This document shows, in pieces, positions 1 through 5,005 of a stretch of DNA of 5,461 bases. The DNA comes from an uncultured Bacilli bacterium (GTDB lineage Bacteria; Bacillota_I; Bacilli_A; RF39; UBA660): assembly GCA_947627145.1 (NCBI GenBank), contig CANQUW010000065.1:1-5461 (forward strand), given 5' to 3'. Position 1 is the first letter of the stretch, and each line of letters opens with the position of its first letter. The notes under the pieces were generated by a model. The model searched no databases. It had not been told where the DNA came from and saw only the letters and a program-made list of their open reading frames with translations. The position numbers and the translations under genes are program-made.

Positions 1-210
<210 letters not shown>

Positions 211-224
211 TTATATCTTATTAT

Positions 225-257
225 AAAAGCCATCAGTTTATTAACTGTTGGCTTTTT
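225..257. terminator. Bidirectional terminator between convergent genes
   Basis: A 14-bp stem with one mismatch (225-238 pairing with 243-256, loop TATT) is followed on the plus strand by a T run (253-257), which would end the collagen-like transcript. On the minus strand the same hairpin ends in TTTT and can end the converging 156-residue gene. The last codons of that gene lie in one arm and its stop codon (243-241) enters the loop. Confidence 0.85.
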
Positions 258-711
258 CATTTAAGCAATAATAGATTGTTGCTAGTAGTATTATCATCCA
301 TACTATTTCTTTTATAACATTCTCTTTATCTATTTTATTGTTTATTGCATATTCTTTTAAATATTCTATATTTATAGGTAAAGTTAATTTCCTGTCATTA
401 GAATTTAATTTTTCTAAAAAATCATACACTATAGTACTTCCTTCTTCTAACATTAAATCATCTTCACTATCATCTATAAAATATTCTGTTATTTCTGTAA
501 TTAAAGAATATTTATCATTAATTTTTTCTTTACTATAAGTATGTTCTAATTTTTTTAAATAATAGTTTAGTAAATCATTTAAAATAGTTTCTCTTTCTTT
601 TTGATTTATTATTTCATTTGTTAAATCTGTCAAACTATTTTGATTAAGTACTATTTTAATAGCTTTTATTTTTTCATTTAAATCATTAATAATATTATTT
701 ATTTTATCCAT
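241..711 (-). CDS. Hypothetical protein, 156 aa, under a dyad-controlled promoter
   Basis: I do not recognise this protein. It is rich in Lys, Glu, Asn and Ile and looks mostly helical. Residues 1-60 have spaced hydrophobic positions that could form an amphipathic helix or coiled coil. An acidic patch follows at 80-90 (DDSEDDLMLEE), and a hydrophobic stretch at about 136-150 (VWMIILLATIYYCL) near the C-terminus is short for a membrane helix. No catalytic motif is visible. The start is supported by AAAGGAG (721-727) eight bases upstream of ATG. A strong promoter (TTGACA, 17 bp, TATAAT-like) lies 36 bp upstream of the start codon, with a perfect 17-bp inverted repeat between it and the ribosome binding site. 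The XRE regulator gene lies immediately upstream on the same strand and is the obvious candidate repressor. Possible roles include a regulator-linked effector or a small stress protein, but nothing in the sequence decides this. Confidence 0.75.
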   Translation of the reverse strand: MDKINNIINDLNEKIKAIKIVLNQNSLTDLTNEIINQKERETILNDLLNYYLKKLEHTYSKEKINDKYSLITEITEYFIDDSEDDLMLEEGSTIVYDFLEKLNSNDRKLTLPINIEYLKEYAINNKIDKENVIKEIVWMIILLATIYYCLNEKANS

Positions 712-726
712 GATAATTTCTCCTTT

Positions 727-743
727 GTGTTGTTATACAACAC
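727..743. promoter_or_regulatory. Operator candidate A: perfect 17-bp dyad
   Basis: Two 7-base arms, gtgttgt and acaacac, flank a TAT centre with no mismatch. On the minus strand the dyad begins three bases after the -10 box of the 156-residue gene and ends beside its ribosome binding site, so it covers the likely transcription start. A protein bound here would block initiation. Size and symmetry suit an XRE-family dimer. The left 12 bases recur with one change upstream of the XRE gene (1140-1151). Confidence 0.7.
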
Positions 744-746
744 TAT

Positions 747-775
747 ATATTATCAAAGAAATTATATTTTGTCAA
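747..775 (-). promoter_or_regulatory. Sigma-A-type promoter for the 156-aa gene
   Basis: Read on the minus strand, TTGACA (775-770) is a perfect -35 box, followed by a 17-base spacer and TAATAT (752-747) as the -10 box. The -35 overlaps the T-tract of the preceding XRE-gene terminator, so the two units are packed tightly. The 17-bp dyad follows directly at the expected start site. Confidence 0.8.
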
Positions 776-800
776 AATAAAAAGAGTATTATTACTCTTA
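774..800 (-). terminator. Terminator of the XRE-family gene
   Basis: On the minus strand a 7-bp stem (799-793 with 788-782, loop ATAA) is followed by TTTTT-A-TTTT. The TAA stop of the XRE gene (800-798) overlaps the first arm. The T-tract runs into the -35 box of the next gene. Confidence 0.75.
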
Positions 801-1082
801 GTTTTTAATTGTCTTTTTATATAAATCTAATCTACTAGGTACAGAATCATCTTCATGACTTTCTTGTAATAATTGCCATGGTTCTTTATTTAAAATTTCT
901 GCAACTAGATCTAAGTTTTCCATAGTCCATTGATACTTACCATTTTCAAGATGACAATAATGTTTTTCTGACATATTCATCTTTTCACTTATTCTTTCTT
1001 GAGTAAATCCTCTAATAATACGATAGTATTTTACATTACTACATAATATTTCATTTGAAGATTTTTTTATTTTATTTTTCAT
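798..1082 (-). CDS. XRE-family helix-turn-helix regulator, 94 aa
   Basis: A small DNA-binding protein that probably acts as a cytoplasmic repressor. Residues 16-73 form a Cro/CI-type HTH domain: NVKYYRIIRGFTQERISEKM supplies helices 1-2, MSEKHYCHLENGKYQ the recognition helix and following turn, and MENLDLVAEILNKEPWQLLQ helices 4-5. This is the usual XRE pattern of (T/S)QE.(I/L)...(M/L)..S...(I/L)E.G. A short polar tail (74-94) follows, with no sensor or enzymatic domain. The start is set by GAGGTGAT just upstream of ATG. The gene has its own terminator, so the downstream 156-residue gene is not simply co-transcribed, but both promoters carry related dyad-like sites, suggesting autoregulation plus control of the neighbour. 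A toxin-antitoxin pair is conceivable, but the separate promoters argue against the classical arrangement. The family is secure; the targets are inferred. Confidence 0.88.
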   Translation of the reverse strand: MKNKIKKSSNEILCSNVKYYRIIRGFTQERISEKMNMSEKHYCHLENGKYQWTMENLDLVAEILNKEPWQLLQESHEDDSVPSRLDLYKKTIKN

Positions 1083-1088
1083 AGTATC

Positions 1089-1105
1089 ACCTCGTTATAC
1101 ATTAC
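1089..1105. promoter_or_regulatory. Operator candidate C, next to the XRE start
   Basis: Eleven of 17 positions match dyad A, including the GTTATAC core (1094-1100) and ACnnnAC on the right side. On the minus strand it lies two bases after ATATGATAGT, the same order (-10-like box, then site) seen at site A. It overlaps the 5' part of the ribosome binding site of the XRE gene, so binding could block both initiation and translation signals. Symmetry is weaker than in site A. Confidence 0.45.
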
Positions 1106-1106
1106 T

Positions 1107-1112
1107 ATCATA
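1107..1112 (-). promoter_or_regulatory. Probable -10 box (TATGAT) of the XRE gene
   Basis: TATGAT on the minus strand lies 24 bases upstream of the start codon. The hexamer 17 bases upstream, TTATTA, is a poor -35. A second TATGAT in the same ten-base context (ATATGATAGT) lies at 1158-1153, so either or both may be used. The assignment is tentative. Confidence 0.4.
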
Positions 1113-1134
1113 TAATTTTTATAGAAACCTAATA

Positions 1135-1151
1135 ACTACGTATAACGACAC
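1135..1151. promoter_or_regulatory. Operator candidate B, upstream of the XRE gene
   Basis: On the minus strand bases 1151-1140 read GTGTCGTTATAC, differing from the left part of dyad A (GTGTTGTTATAC) at one base of twelve. The other half does not match. Like A, it follows a -10-like ATATGATAGT with which it overlaps. Together with site C it gives two related sites about 46 bp apart in front of the regulator gene. Confidence 0.5.
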
Positions 1152-1160
1152 TATCATATT

Positions 1161-1187
1161 AAAAAGTAGACACCTTAGTCTACTTTA
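1161..1187 (-). terminator. Terminator of the DUF3592-like gene
   Basis: A perfect 9-bp stem (1186-1178 with 1171-1163, six-base loop) ends in TTTTT on the minus strand. The TAA stop (1187-1185) is partly inside the first arm. No clear terminator follows leuA, so this hairpin may also end leuA read-through transcripts. Confidence 0.82.
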
Positions 1188-1742
1188 AATTATATCTTCT
1201 TCTATTTCATCTTCCAATACTTCTAACTTTTCTGTTGTATCTTCTTTTTCTTCTTTATCTATTATTTTCTTTGTATCTATAGGTTCTTCTAAACTTTCTT
1301 TTTGTGGAGATTTTATATTTATGATTATTATACCTAATCCACATACTACTATAACCACTCCTATTAGTAGTATTGTTGTAGTGTAATCTTTACTTATAAA
1401 TTTTATATCTTTAGGATTATTATTATTTATTTTAATATTTATTTTGTCATTTACTTTAGGTTTTGTAACATCATATATATCGGATTCATGCCTATAAGTT
1501 TTACCTTTTACTTTATATTCTATAACTGGGGCATATACATAATAATTGCTAGACATTCCTGTCGCTTTATCTTTTCTGTTTTCTGACTTTACAATACTAT
1601 CTACAACTTTAGCAGATACTACTTCAGAATAACCTTTATACATATTTTTATAATTTCTTTGATAGATTATTCCTCCAATAGATGTTGCGATACCAATAAT
1701 TATTATTATAATACCTAATATTATATAATTACTTCTTTTCAT
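1185..1742 (-). CDS. DUF3592-like membrane protein with acidic cytoplasmic tail
   Basis: Residue numbers here count from the alternative upstream ATG at 1748. A membrane helix at about 8-28 (IILGIIIIIIGIATSIGGIIY) follows a short basic N-terminus. Next comes an extracytoplasmic, strand-rich domain at about 36-120 containing YAPVIEYKVKGKTYRH and the pattern (K)VNDKI.IKINNNNPKDI, which is typical of DUF3592 domains. A second membrane helix lies at about 122-145. The last 40 residues are strongly acidic (17 Asp/Glu). By the positive-inside rule both ends are cytoplasmic. The biochemical role of DUF3592 is unknown. I chose the ATG at 1742 because AGGAG abuts the upstream ATG at 1748 with no spacing but sits six bases from this one. 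An extended -10 promoter lies just upstream. The gene sits 57-63 bases after leuA, but nothing links it to leucine synthesis. Confidence 0.8.
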   Translation of the reverse strand: MKRSNYIILGIIIIIIGIATSIGGIIYQRNYKNMYKGYSEVVSAKVVDSIVKSENRKDKATGMSSNYYVYAPVIEYKVKGKTYRHESDIYDVTKPKVNDKINIKINNNNPKDIKFISKDYTTTILLIGVVIVVCGLGIIIINIKSPQKESLEEPIDTKKIIDKEEKEDTTEKLEVLEDEIEEDII

Positions 1743-1748
1743 AAACAT

Positions 1749-1753
1749 CTCCT
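1749..1753 (-). promoter_or_regulatory. Ribosome binding site that decides the DUF3592 start
   Basis: AGGAG on the minus strand (1753-1749) touches the ATG at 1748-1746 and lies six bases from the in-frame ATG at 1742-1740. Normal Shine-Dalgarno spacing favours the downstream start, making the protein 185 rather than 187 residues. Confidence 0.65.
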
Positions 1754-1765
1754 ACTTTTATAGTA

Positions 1766-1774
1766 ATTATATCA
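1766..1774 (-). promoter_or_regulatory. Extended -10 promoter of the DUF3592 gene
   Basis: The minus strand reads TGATATAAT, a perfect TATAAT with the TGn extension. No good -35 hexamer lies 16-18 bases upstream (AACGAA at 17), as is common for extended -10 promoters. It lies between the leuA stop and this gene and allows expression independent of leuA. Confidence 0.6.
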
Positions 1775-1805
1775 CAATAAGTTTATAATTCGTTATTTTT
1801 TTATT

Positions 1806-2981
1806 CTAGTTTACACTACTATTTTTTAATAATTTCTTAGTTTTAGATATTACTTTTTTAAATTCTTGATCATTTATAGTTTTATTTTCCTCTAGATATT
1901 CTTTTATATTTTTAACATAGTATTCTATATTATTTTTATCTATTTGTATATTCATATTTTCTAATTTCTTTTTAATAGCATGTTTTCCTGAATGTATTCC
2001 TATTACTATATTATCATCTTCTATACCTAGAGAAGATGAATCTATTATTTCATATGTGTTCTTATTTTCTAGAACTCCATGTTGATGGATTCCTGCTTCA
2101 TGTTTGAAGGCATTTTCTCCTACTATTGGTTTATTTCTTTGTATTATTGAACCAGTTATATCTACTAGTAAATTACTAGCATTTTTTATTTCTTTTATAT
2201 TTATATTTGTATCTTTGTTATAATAATCGTTTCTTACTTTTAGGGCCATTACTATTTCTTCTAAAGCTGCATTACCTGCGCGTTCTCCTATTCCATTTAC
2301 TGTACATTCTACTTGTGTTACTCCAGATTCTACTGCAGAAAGGGTATTGGCAACTGCTAGACCTAAATCATTATGACAATGAGTTGATAGTTCACATTTA
2401 TCTATGTTTGGTACATTTTCTTTTATGTAATTTATTAAATCTTTATATTCTCCTGGTGTTGTGTATCCTACTGTATCTGGAATATTTATAACGTTTGCTC
2501 CACTTGCTATGGCAACTGTTATTACTTCTTTCATAAACTCTTTATCTGTTCTTGTTGCATCTTCTAGAGAAAACTCTATGTCATCACATTTTTCTTTGGC
2601 ATATTTAACCATAGTTCTAACTTTTATTAATACTTCTTCTTTAGTCATGTGAAGTTTATCTTTCATGTGAATATTTGATGTTGCGATAAATACATGTATT
2701 CTTTTATTTTTGGCATATTTTAATGATTCATAAGCTTTATCTATATCTTTTTTATTACATCTAGCAAGAGAAGTTATTATAGGTTTTTCTACATTTTTGG
2801 ATATTTCTTCAATTGCTTTTAGGTCTTTATCACTACTTGCAGCAAATCCTGCTTCAATTATATCTACATTTAGTTTTTCTAACATTTTAGCAAATTCTAC
2901 CTTTTCATCTAGAGTCATACTACATCCAGGAGATTGTTCTCCATCTCTTAAAGTCGTGTCAAATATTTTTATTTTTTCCAT
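1806..2981 (-). CDS. leuA: 2-isopropylmalate synthase, short form without regulatory domain
   Basis: Catalyses the first committed step of leucine synthesis, acetyl-CoA plus 2-oxoisovalerate giving 2-isopropylmalate, in the cytoplasm. The DRE-TIM barrel shows the family motifs: [13 protein letters not shown] (7-19, with R12 and D13), SLEDATR (138-144), the metal-binding HCH (201-203) and GIGERAGN (230-237). GIHQHG at 297-302 is like IPMS (GIHQ.G), whereas homocitrate synthases usually have GIHVDG. The protein ends at 391 residues, after the linker subdomains; the roughly 130-residue C-terminal leucine-binding domain of full-length enzymes (about 510 residues) is absent. The end looks natural, with no frameshift evident. 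GGAGGAGG before ATG is a strong ribosome binding site. A leucine-rich leader peptide and attenuator precede the gene and strongly support LeuA over citramalate or homocitrate synthase. leuB, leuC and leuD are not in the window. Confidence 0.93.
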   Translation of the reverse strand: MEKIKIFDTTLRDGEQSPGCSMTLDEKVEFAKMLEKLNVDIIEAGFAASSDKDLKAIEEISKNVEKPIITSLARCNKKDIDKAYESLKYAKNKRIHVFIATSNIHMKDKLHMTKEEVLIKVRTMVKYAKEKCDDIEFSLEDATRTDKEFMKEVITVAIASGANVINIPDTVGYTTPGEYKDLINYIKENVPNIDKCELSTHCHNDLGLAVANTLSAVESGVTQVECTVNGIGERAGNAALEEIVMALKVRNDYYNKDTNINIKEIKNASNLLVDITGSIIQRNKPIVGENAFKHEAGIHQHGVLENKNTYEIIDSSSLGIEDDNIVIGIHSGKHAIKKKLENMNIQIDKNNIEYYVKNIKEYLEENKTINDQEFKKVISKTKKLLKNSSVN

Positions 2982-2998
2982 AATCTTTCCTCCTCCAC

Positions 2999-3052
2999 AA
3001 AAAAATAGCCTTAATATTTCTAAGAAAACATTCTAGAAATATTAAGACTATT
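2999..3052 (-). terminator. Leucine attenuator: terminator upstream of leuA
   Basis: On the minus strand, 3052-3034 pairs with 3022-3004 over 19 bp (one U-G wobble, 11-base loop), followed by seven T (3005-2999). It ends 17 bases before the leuA start codon, ahead of its ribosome binding site, so it can stop transcription before the gene. Its first arm can instead pair with an upstream segment (3101-3085), which would dissolve the terminator. Confidence 0.92.
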
Positions 3053-3101
3053 AATTTTATATATATTATTTTTCAACACAAATAAGCCTTATTATTTCTA
3101 G
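3033..3101 (-). promoter_or_regulatory. Antiterminator pairing (segments 2 and 3)
   Basis: Segment 2 (3101-3085, CTAGAAATAATAAGGCT) nearly copies the second arm of the terminator (TAGAAATATTAAGGCT) and can pair with segment 3 (3049-3033): 15 Watson-Crick pairs, one wobble and one mismatch in 17. This fold and the terminator exclude each other. Segment 2 also contains the TAG stop of the leader ORF. Confidence 0.8.
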
Positions 3102-3122
3102 TGTCTAGAAAGTAATAAAGCT
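3085..3122 (-). promoter_or_regulatory. Anti-antiterminator hairpin (segments 1 and 2)
   Basis: Segment 1 (3122-3105) covers the last Leu codons of the leader ORF. It pairs with segment 2 (3101-3085) across a three-base loop, giving about 17 bp with one bulged C and one wobble. When it forms, segment 2 is held and the terminator can fold. A ribosome stalled on the Leu codons would cover segment 1 and free segment 2. Confidence 0.8.
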
Positions 3123-3163
3123 AGGAGTAAATTATTTAAATTTAATGAATTATAATTTTTCAT
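3098..3163 (-). CDS. Leucine-rich leader peptide of the leuA attenuator (21 aa)
   Basis: A 21-codon ORF starting MKNYNS, continuing LNLNNLLLALLL and ending SRH before TAG. Eight residues are Leu (codons TTA x5, CTC, CTA, CTT), six of them within seven consecutive codons. AAGGAG lies seven bases upstream of ATG and a good promoter precedes it. The peptide itself probably has no function. Translation would act as a leucine sensor: with little charged tRNA-Leu the ribosome stalls over segment 1, favouring the antiterminator and leuA transcription; with ample leucine it reaches the stop inside segment 2 and the terminator forms. This mechanism is established for amino-acid operons such as E. coli leu, trp and his; its use here is inferred from the arrangement. 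A chance ORF is very unlikely given the Leu run, the ribosome binding site and the matched RNA folds. Confidence 0.9.
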   Translation of the reverse strand: MKNYNSLNLNNLLLALLLSRH

Positions 3164-3190
3164 AATTTTTCTCCTTTTCTTTGCATATTT

Positions 3191-3219
3191 AATTTAACAC
3201 TTTTTTTATAGTTTGTCAA
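3191..3219 (-). promoter_or_regulatory. Promoter of the leucine leader and leuA
   Basis: On the minus strand TTGACA (3219-3214) is followed by 17 bases and TAAATT (3196-3191), with TG one base before the -10 (TGT-TAAATT). The -35 begins two bases after the stop codon of the upstream dehydrogenase gene. The start site would lie near 3184, giving a leader transcript of about 200 bases before leuA. Confidence 0.75.
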
Positions 3220-3220
3220 A

Positions 3221-4144
3221 CTACCCCATTACTTCTCCACCATTATTGTGGATAACTTGTCCTGTTACATAACTTGAGTCATCGCTTGCAAGGAATACAT
3301 AAGTTGGTGCGAGTTCATAAGGCATAGCACCTCTTGCCATGGCAGCATCTGCCCCTAAAGATGGTATTTTTTCTTTTACCCAACACGCTGGTTGTAATGG
3401 AGTCCAGTAGAATCCTGGCGCAATGGCATTTACTCTTATGTTTTTTAAAGCTAAGTTTCTAGCAAGAGATCTTGTAAATCCTACTATTGCACCTTTTGTT
3501 GTAACATAGTCAATTAATTGTGGTTCTCCTTTAAAAGTAGTTACAGATGATAAATTAATTATAGATGCACCTGATTTTAAATGAGGTAGAACTTCTTTTG
3601 TTAGATAGAACATTCCATAAATATTTACTTTCATAGTTCTATCAAATTGTTCATCGCTTATAGCATCTAATGTATCTTGTTGGTATTGTACACCGGCATT
3701 ATTTACTAAGACATCTATTTTTCCAAAAGTTTCTAATGTTTTTTTAGCTATTTCTTTACAGAAATTTTTATCTGAAATATCTCCAGACATTATTATACAT
3801 TCTCCACCTAAACATTCAATATATTCTTTTGTAAATTTTGCATCTTCATGTTCATCGTAATATGGTATTACAAGTTTGGCTCCTTCTTTGGCAAATGCTA
3901 CTGCTGCCGCTCGTCCTAGTCCTGAGTCTCCTCCTGTGATGATGGCAACTTTTCCTTTTAATTTTCCACTACCTTTATAGTTTGGATTATCAAATATTGG
4001 AAGTGGATCCATTACATATTCAAAACCAGGTTGTCGTGGTTGTGATTGCTCTGGCGCTAGAGTATTGTATTTTGTACTTTCAACACCTATATCATTATCA
4101 TAATAGTTATAATAATGATTTCCAAATTGATAGTCAAAGTTCAT
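3221..4144 (-). CDS. Short-chain dehydrogenase/reductase, YdaD (GSP39)-like
   Basis: An NAD(P)-dependent oxidoreductase of the classical SDR fold. Visible features are the cofactor motif TGGDSGLG (70-77), GDIS (121-124) for the adenine pocket, NNAG (148-151) and the catalytic tetrad N174, S200, Y213, K217. YVTTK replaces the common YxASK. A 60-residue N-terminal extension contains PEQSQPRQPG and ends ...YKGSGKLKGKVAIITGG. It resembles the N-terminal arm of the Bacillus YdaD/YhdF/YhxC group; YdaD is a general stress protein of unknown substrate. The first 25 residues are unusually rich in Tyr and Asn. Length (307) is normal for this group. AGGAGG lies six bases upstream of ATG. No terminator follows; the stop codon abuts the leu promoter, so read-through would meet the attenuator. 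The substrate cannot be told from the sequence. Confidence 0.88.
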   Translation of the reverse strand: MNFDYQFGNHYYNYYDNDIGVESTKYNTLAPEQSQPRQPGFEYVMDPLPIFDNPNYKGSGKLKGKVAIITGGDSGLGRAAAVAFAKEGAKLVIPYYDEHEDAKFTKEYIECLGGECIIMSGDISDKNFCKEIAKKTLETFGKIDVLVNNAGVQYQQDTLDAISDEQFDRTMKVNIYGMFYLTKEVLPHLKSGASIINLSSVTTFKGEPQLIDYVTTKGAIVGFTRSLARNLALKNIRVNAIAPGFYWTPLQPACWVKEKIPSLGADAAMARGAMPYELAPTYVFLASDDSSYVTGQVIHNNGGEVMG

Positions 4145-4157
4145 ATATTTCCTCCTC

Positions 4158-4191
4158 GATATACTATATGACTTTAACTATACTTTGTGAT
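4158..4191 (-). promoter_or_regulatory. Promoter candidate of the SDR gene, very short leader
   Basis: On the minus strand TATAGT (4168-4163) is a plausible -10; ATCACA 17 bases upstream (4191-4186) matches four of six -35 positions. The -10 ends only 18 bases before the ATG, so the 5' leader would be about 11-12 bases, barely holding the ribosome binding site. The surrounding 12-mer ATATAGTATATC (4169-4158) recurs exactly before uppS at the same distance. Confidence 0.5.
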
Positions 4192-4193
4192 AT

Positions 4194-4225
4194 AAAAAGA
4201 ATAGATTATTTAGAGTAATCTATTC
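4194..4225 (-). terminator. Terminator of uppS
   Basis: A perfect 10-bp stem (4225-4216 with 4208-4199, seven-base loop) is followed by TTTTT on the minus strand. The last codons of uppS form the first arm and loop; its TAA stop (4208-4206) starts the second arm. Confidence 0.88.
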
Positions 4226-4931
4226 CTCCGAATCTTCTATCTCTTTTTGTATATTCTACTAAAGCTTTATCAAATTCTTCGTTATTAAAGTCTGGGAAGT
4301 ATGTTTTTGGAAAATATAATTCTGCATAACTTACTTGATATAACATAAAGTTACTAAGTCTAAGTTCTCCACTTGTACGTATTAAAAAGTCCATTGGAGA
4401 AAGATCTTGGAACATATAATGATAAATTAAATCTTCATCAACATCATCTACTGTTATTTTTTTATTTTCTATATCATTATGTATTCTTTTAATAGCTTCT
4501 ACTATTTCAAAGTGAGAACCATAATTAAAACAAATATTTAAAGTACCTCTAGTACAATCTTTAGTTATATCTTCACAGTATTCTATAATACTTACTAATT
4601 TCTTTTTTACAGGTTTATCTCTTCCTCCAGAGAATACTACTTTTATATTTTCTTTTTTTAATTCATCTGCATATTCTTTGAATTTACTTTCAAATAAGTT
4701 CATTAAGAAGCTTACTTCTTCTTTACTTCTTTTAAAGTTTTCTGTTGAAAATGCATAAACACTTAATGTTTTTACTCCAGTATTAAATACATGTTTACTT
4801 AAATCTACTAAGTTATCAAAACCTGCTTTATGTCCAGCACTCCTTGTCATTCCTTTTTCTTTTGCCCATCTTCCATTACCATCTAGAATTATTCCTACAT
4901 GATTTGGTATTTTTAGTTTACTATAATCCAT
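4206..4931 (-). CDS. uppS: Undecaprenyl diphosphate synthase (cis-prenyltransferase)
   Basis: Adds isopentenyl units in cis to farnesyl diphosphate, making the C55 lipid carrier for peptidoglycan and other wall polymers; it acts at the inner face of the membrane. Family motifs are present: HVGIILDGNGRWA (11-23, with catalytic D17), GHKAG (33-37), YAFSTENF (59-66), RTSGELRLSNF (185-195), E204 in YAELYF and RRFGG (232-236). Length (241) is typical. Unusual points: NYGSHFEI (136-143) where NYGGR.EI is common, so the usual Arg is His140, and LYQ (197-199) where LWQ is common. ATG follows AAGGAGG with five bases of spacing. The gene stands alone with its own terminator, not beside cdsA, frr or dxr as is frequent, so it could be a second cis-prenyltransferase rather than the main UppS. 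The family is certain; the exact product length is inferred. Confidence 0.92.
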   Translation of the reverse strand: MDYSKLKIPNHVGIILDGNGRWAKEKGMTRSAGHKAGFDNLVDLSKHVFNTGVKTLSVYAFSTENFKRSKEEVSFLMNLFESKFKEYADELKKENIKVVFSGGRDKPVKKKLVSIIEYCEDITKDCTRGTLNICFNYGSHFEIVEAIKRIHNDIENKKITVDDVDEDLIYHYMFQDLSPMDFLIRTSGELRLSNFMLYQVSYAELYFPKTYFPDFNNEEFDKALVEYTKRDRRFGGIDYSK

Positions 4932-4944
4932 AATTGCCTCCTTA

Positions 4945-4956
4945 GATATACTATAT
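4945..4956 (-). promoter_or_regulatory. Promoter-like element before uppS
   Basis: On the minus strand ATATAGTATATC includes TATAGT (4955-4950) as a possible -10, ending 18 bases before the uppS ATG. No good -35 is seen 17 bases upstream; that position falls in the T-tract of the preceding terminator. The same 12 bases occur before the SDR gene at an identical distance. Confidence 0.45.
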
Positions 4957-4973
4957 ATTTTAAATTATTATAG

Positions 4974-4998
4974 AAAAAAATTCTACTATAAAGTAGAA
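4974..4998 (-). terminator. Terminator of the aldehyde dehydrogenase gene
   Basis: A 7-bp stem (4998-4992 with 4987-4981, loop TTAT) is followed by seven T (4980-4974) on the minus strand, seven bases after the TAA stop at 5008-5006. It separates the dehydrogenase transcript from uppS. Confidence 0.85.
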
Positions 4999-5005
4999 CT
5001 TTTTA

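Noticed and set aside
798..1082. Classical toxin-antitoxin operon formed by the XRE gene and its neighbour
   Set aside because: A terminator and a separate strong promoter lie between them, and the neighbour resembles no toxin family I know. A shared operator is reported instead.
1804..1820. Terminator directly after leuA
   Set aside because: Only a 4-bp stem (TAGT/ACTA) and no T-tract follow on the minus strand; too weak to call.
2207..2491. Plus-strand open frame inside leuA
   Set aside because: Antisense to well-conserved leuA sequence; the predicted protein is low-complexity Leu/Tyr and has no ribosome binding site.
1806..2981. Homocitrate synthase (NifV/AksA type) as the identity of the leuA product
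   Set aside because: The length would fit, but the GIHQHG motif and the leucine-rich attenuator favour 2-isopropylmalate synthase.
2982..3220. T-box riboswitch upstream of leuA
   Set aside because: No T-box consensus (TGGNACCGCG-like) and no long specifier stem; the Leu-rich ORF and three-way pairing explain the region better.
3982..4218. Plus-strand open frame over the start of the SDR gene
   Set aside because: Antisense shadow that crosses the SDR ribosome binding site and the uppS terminator.
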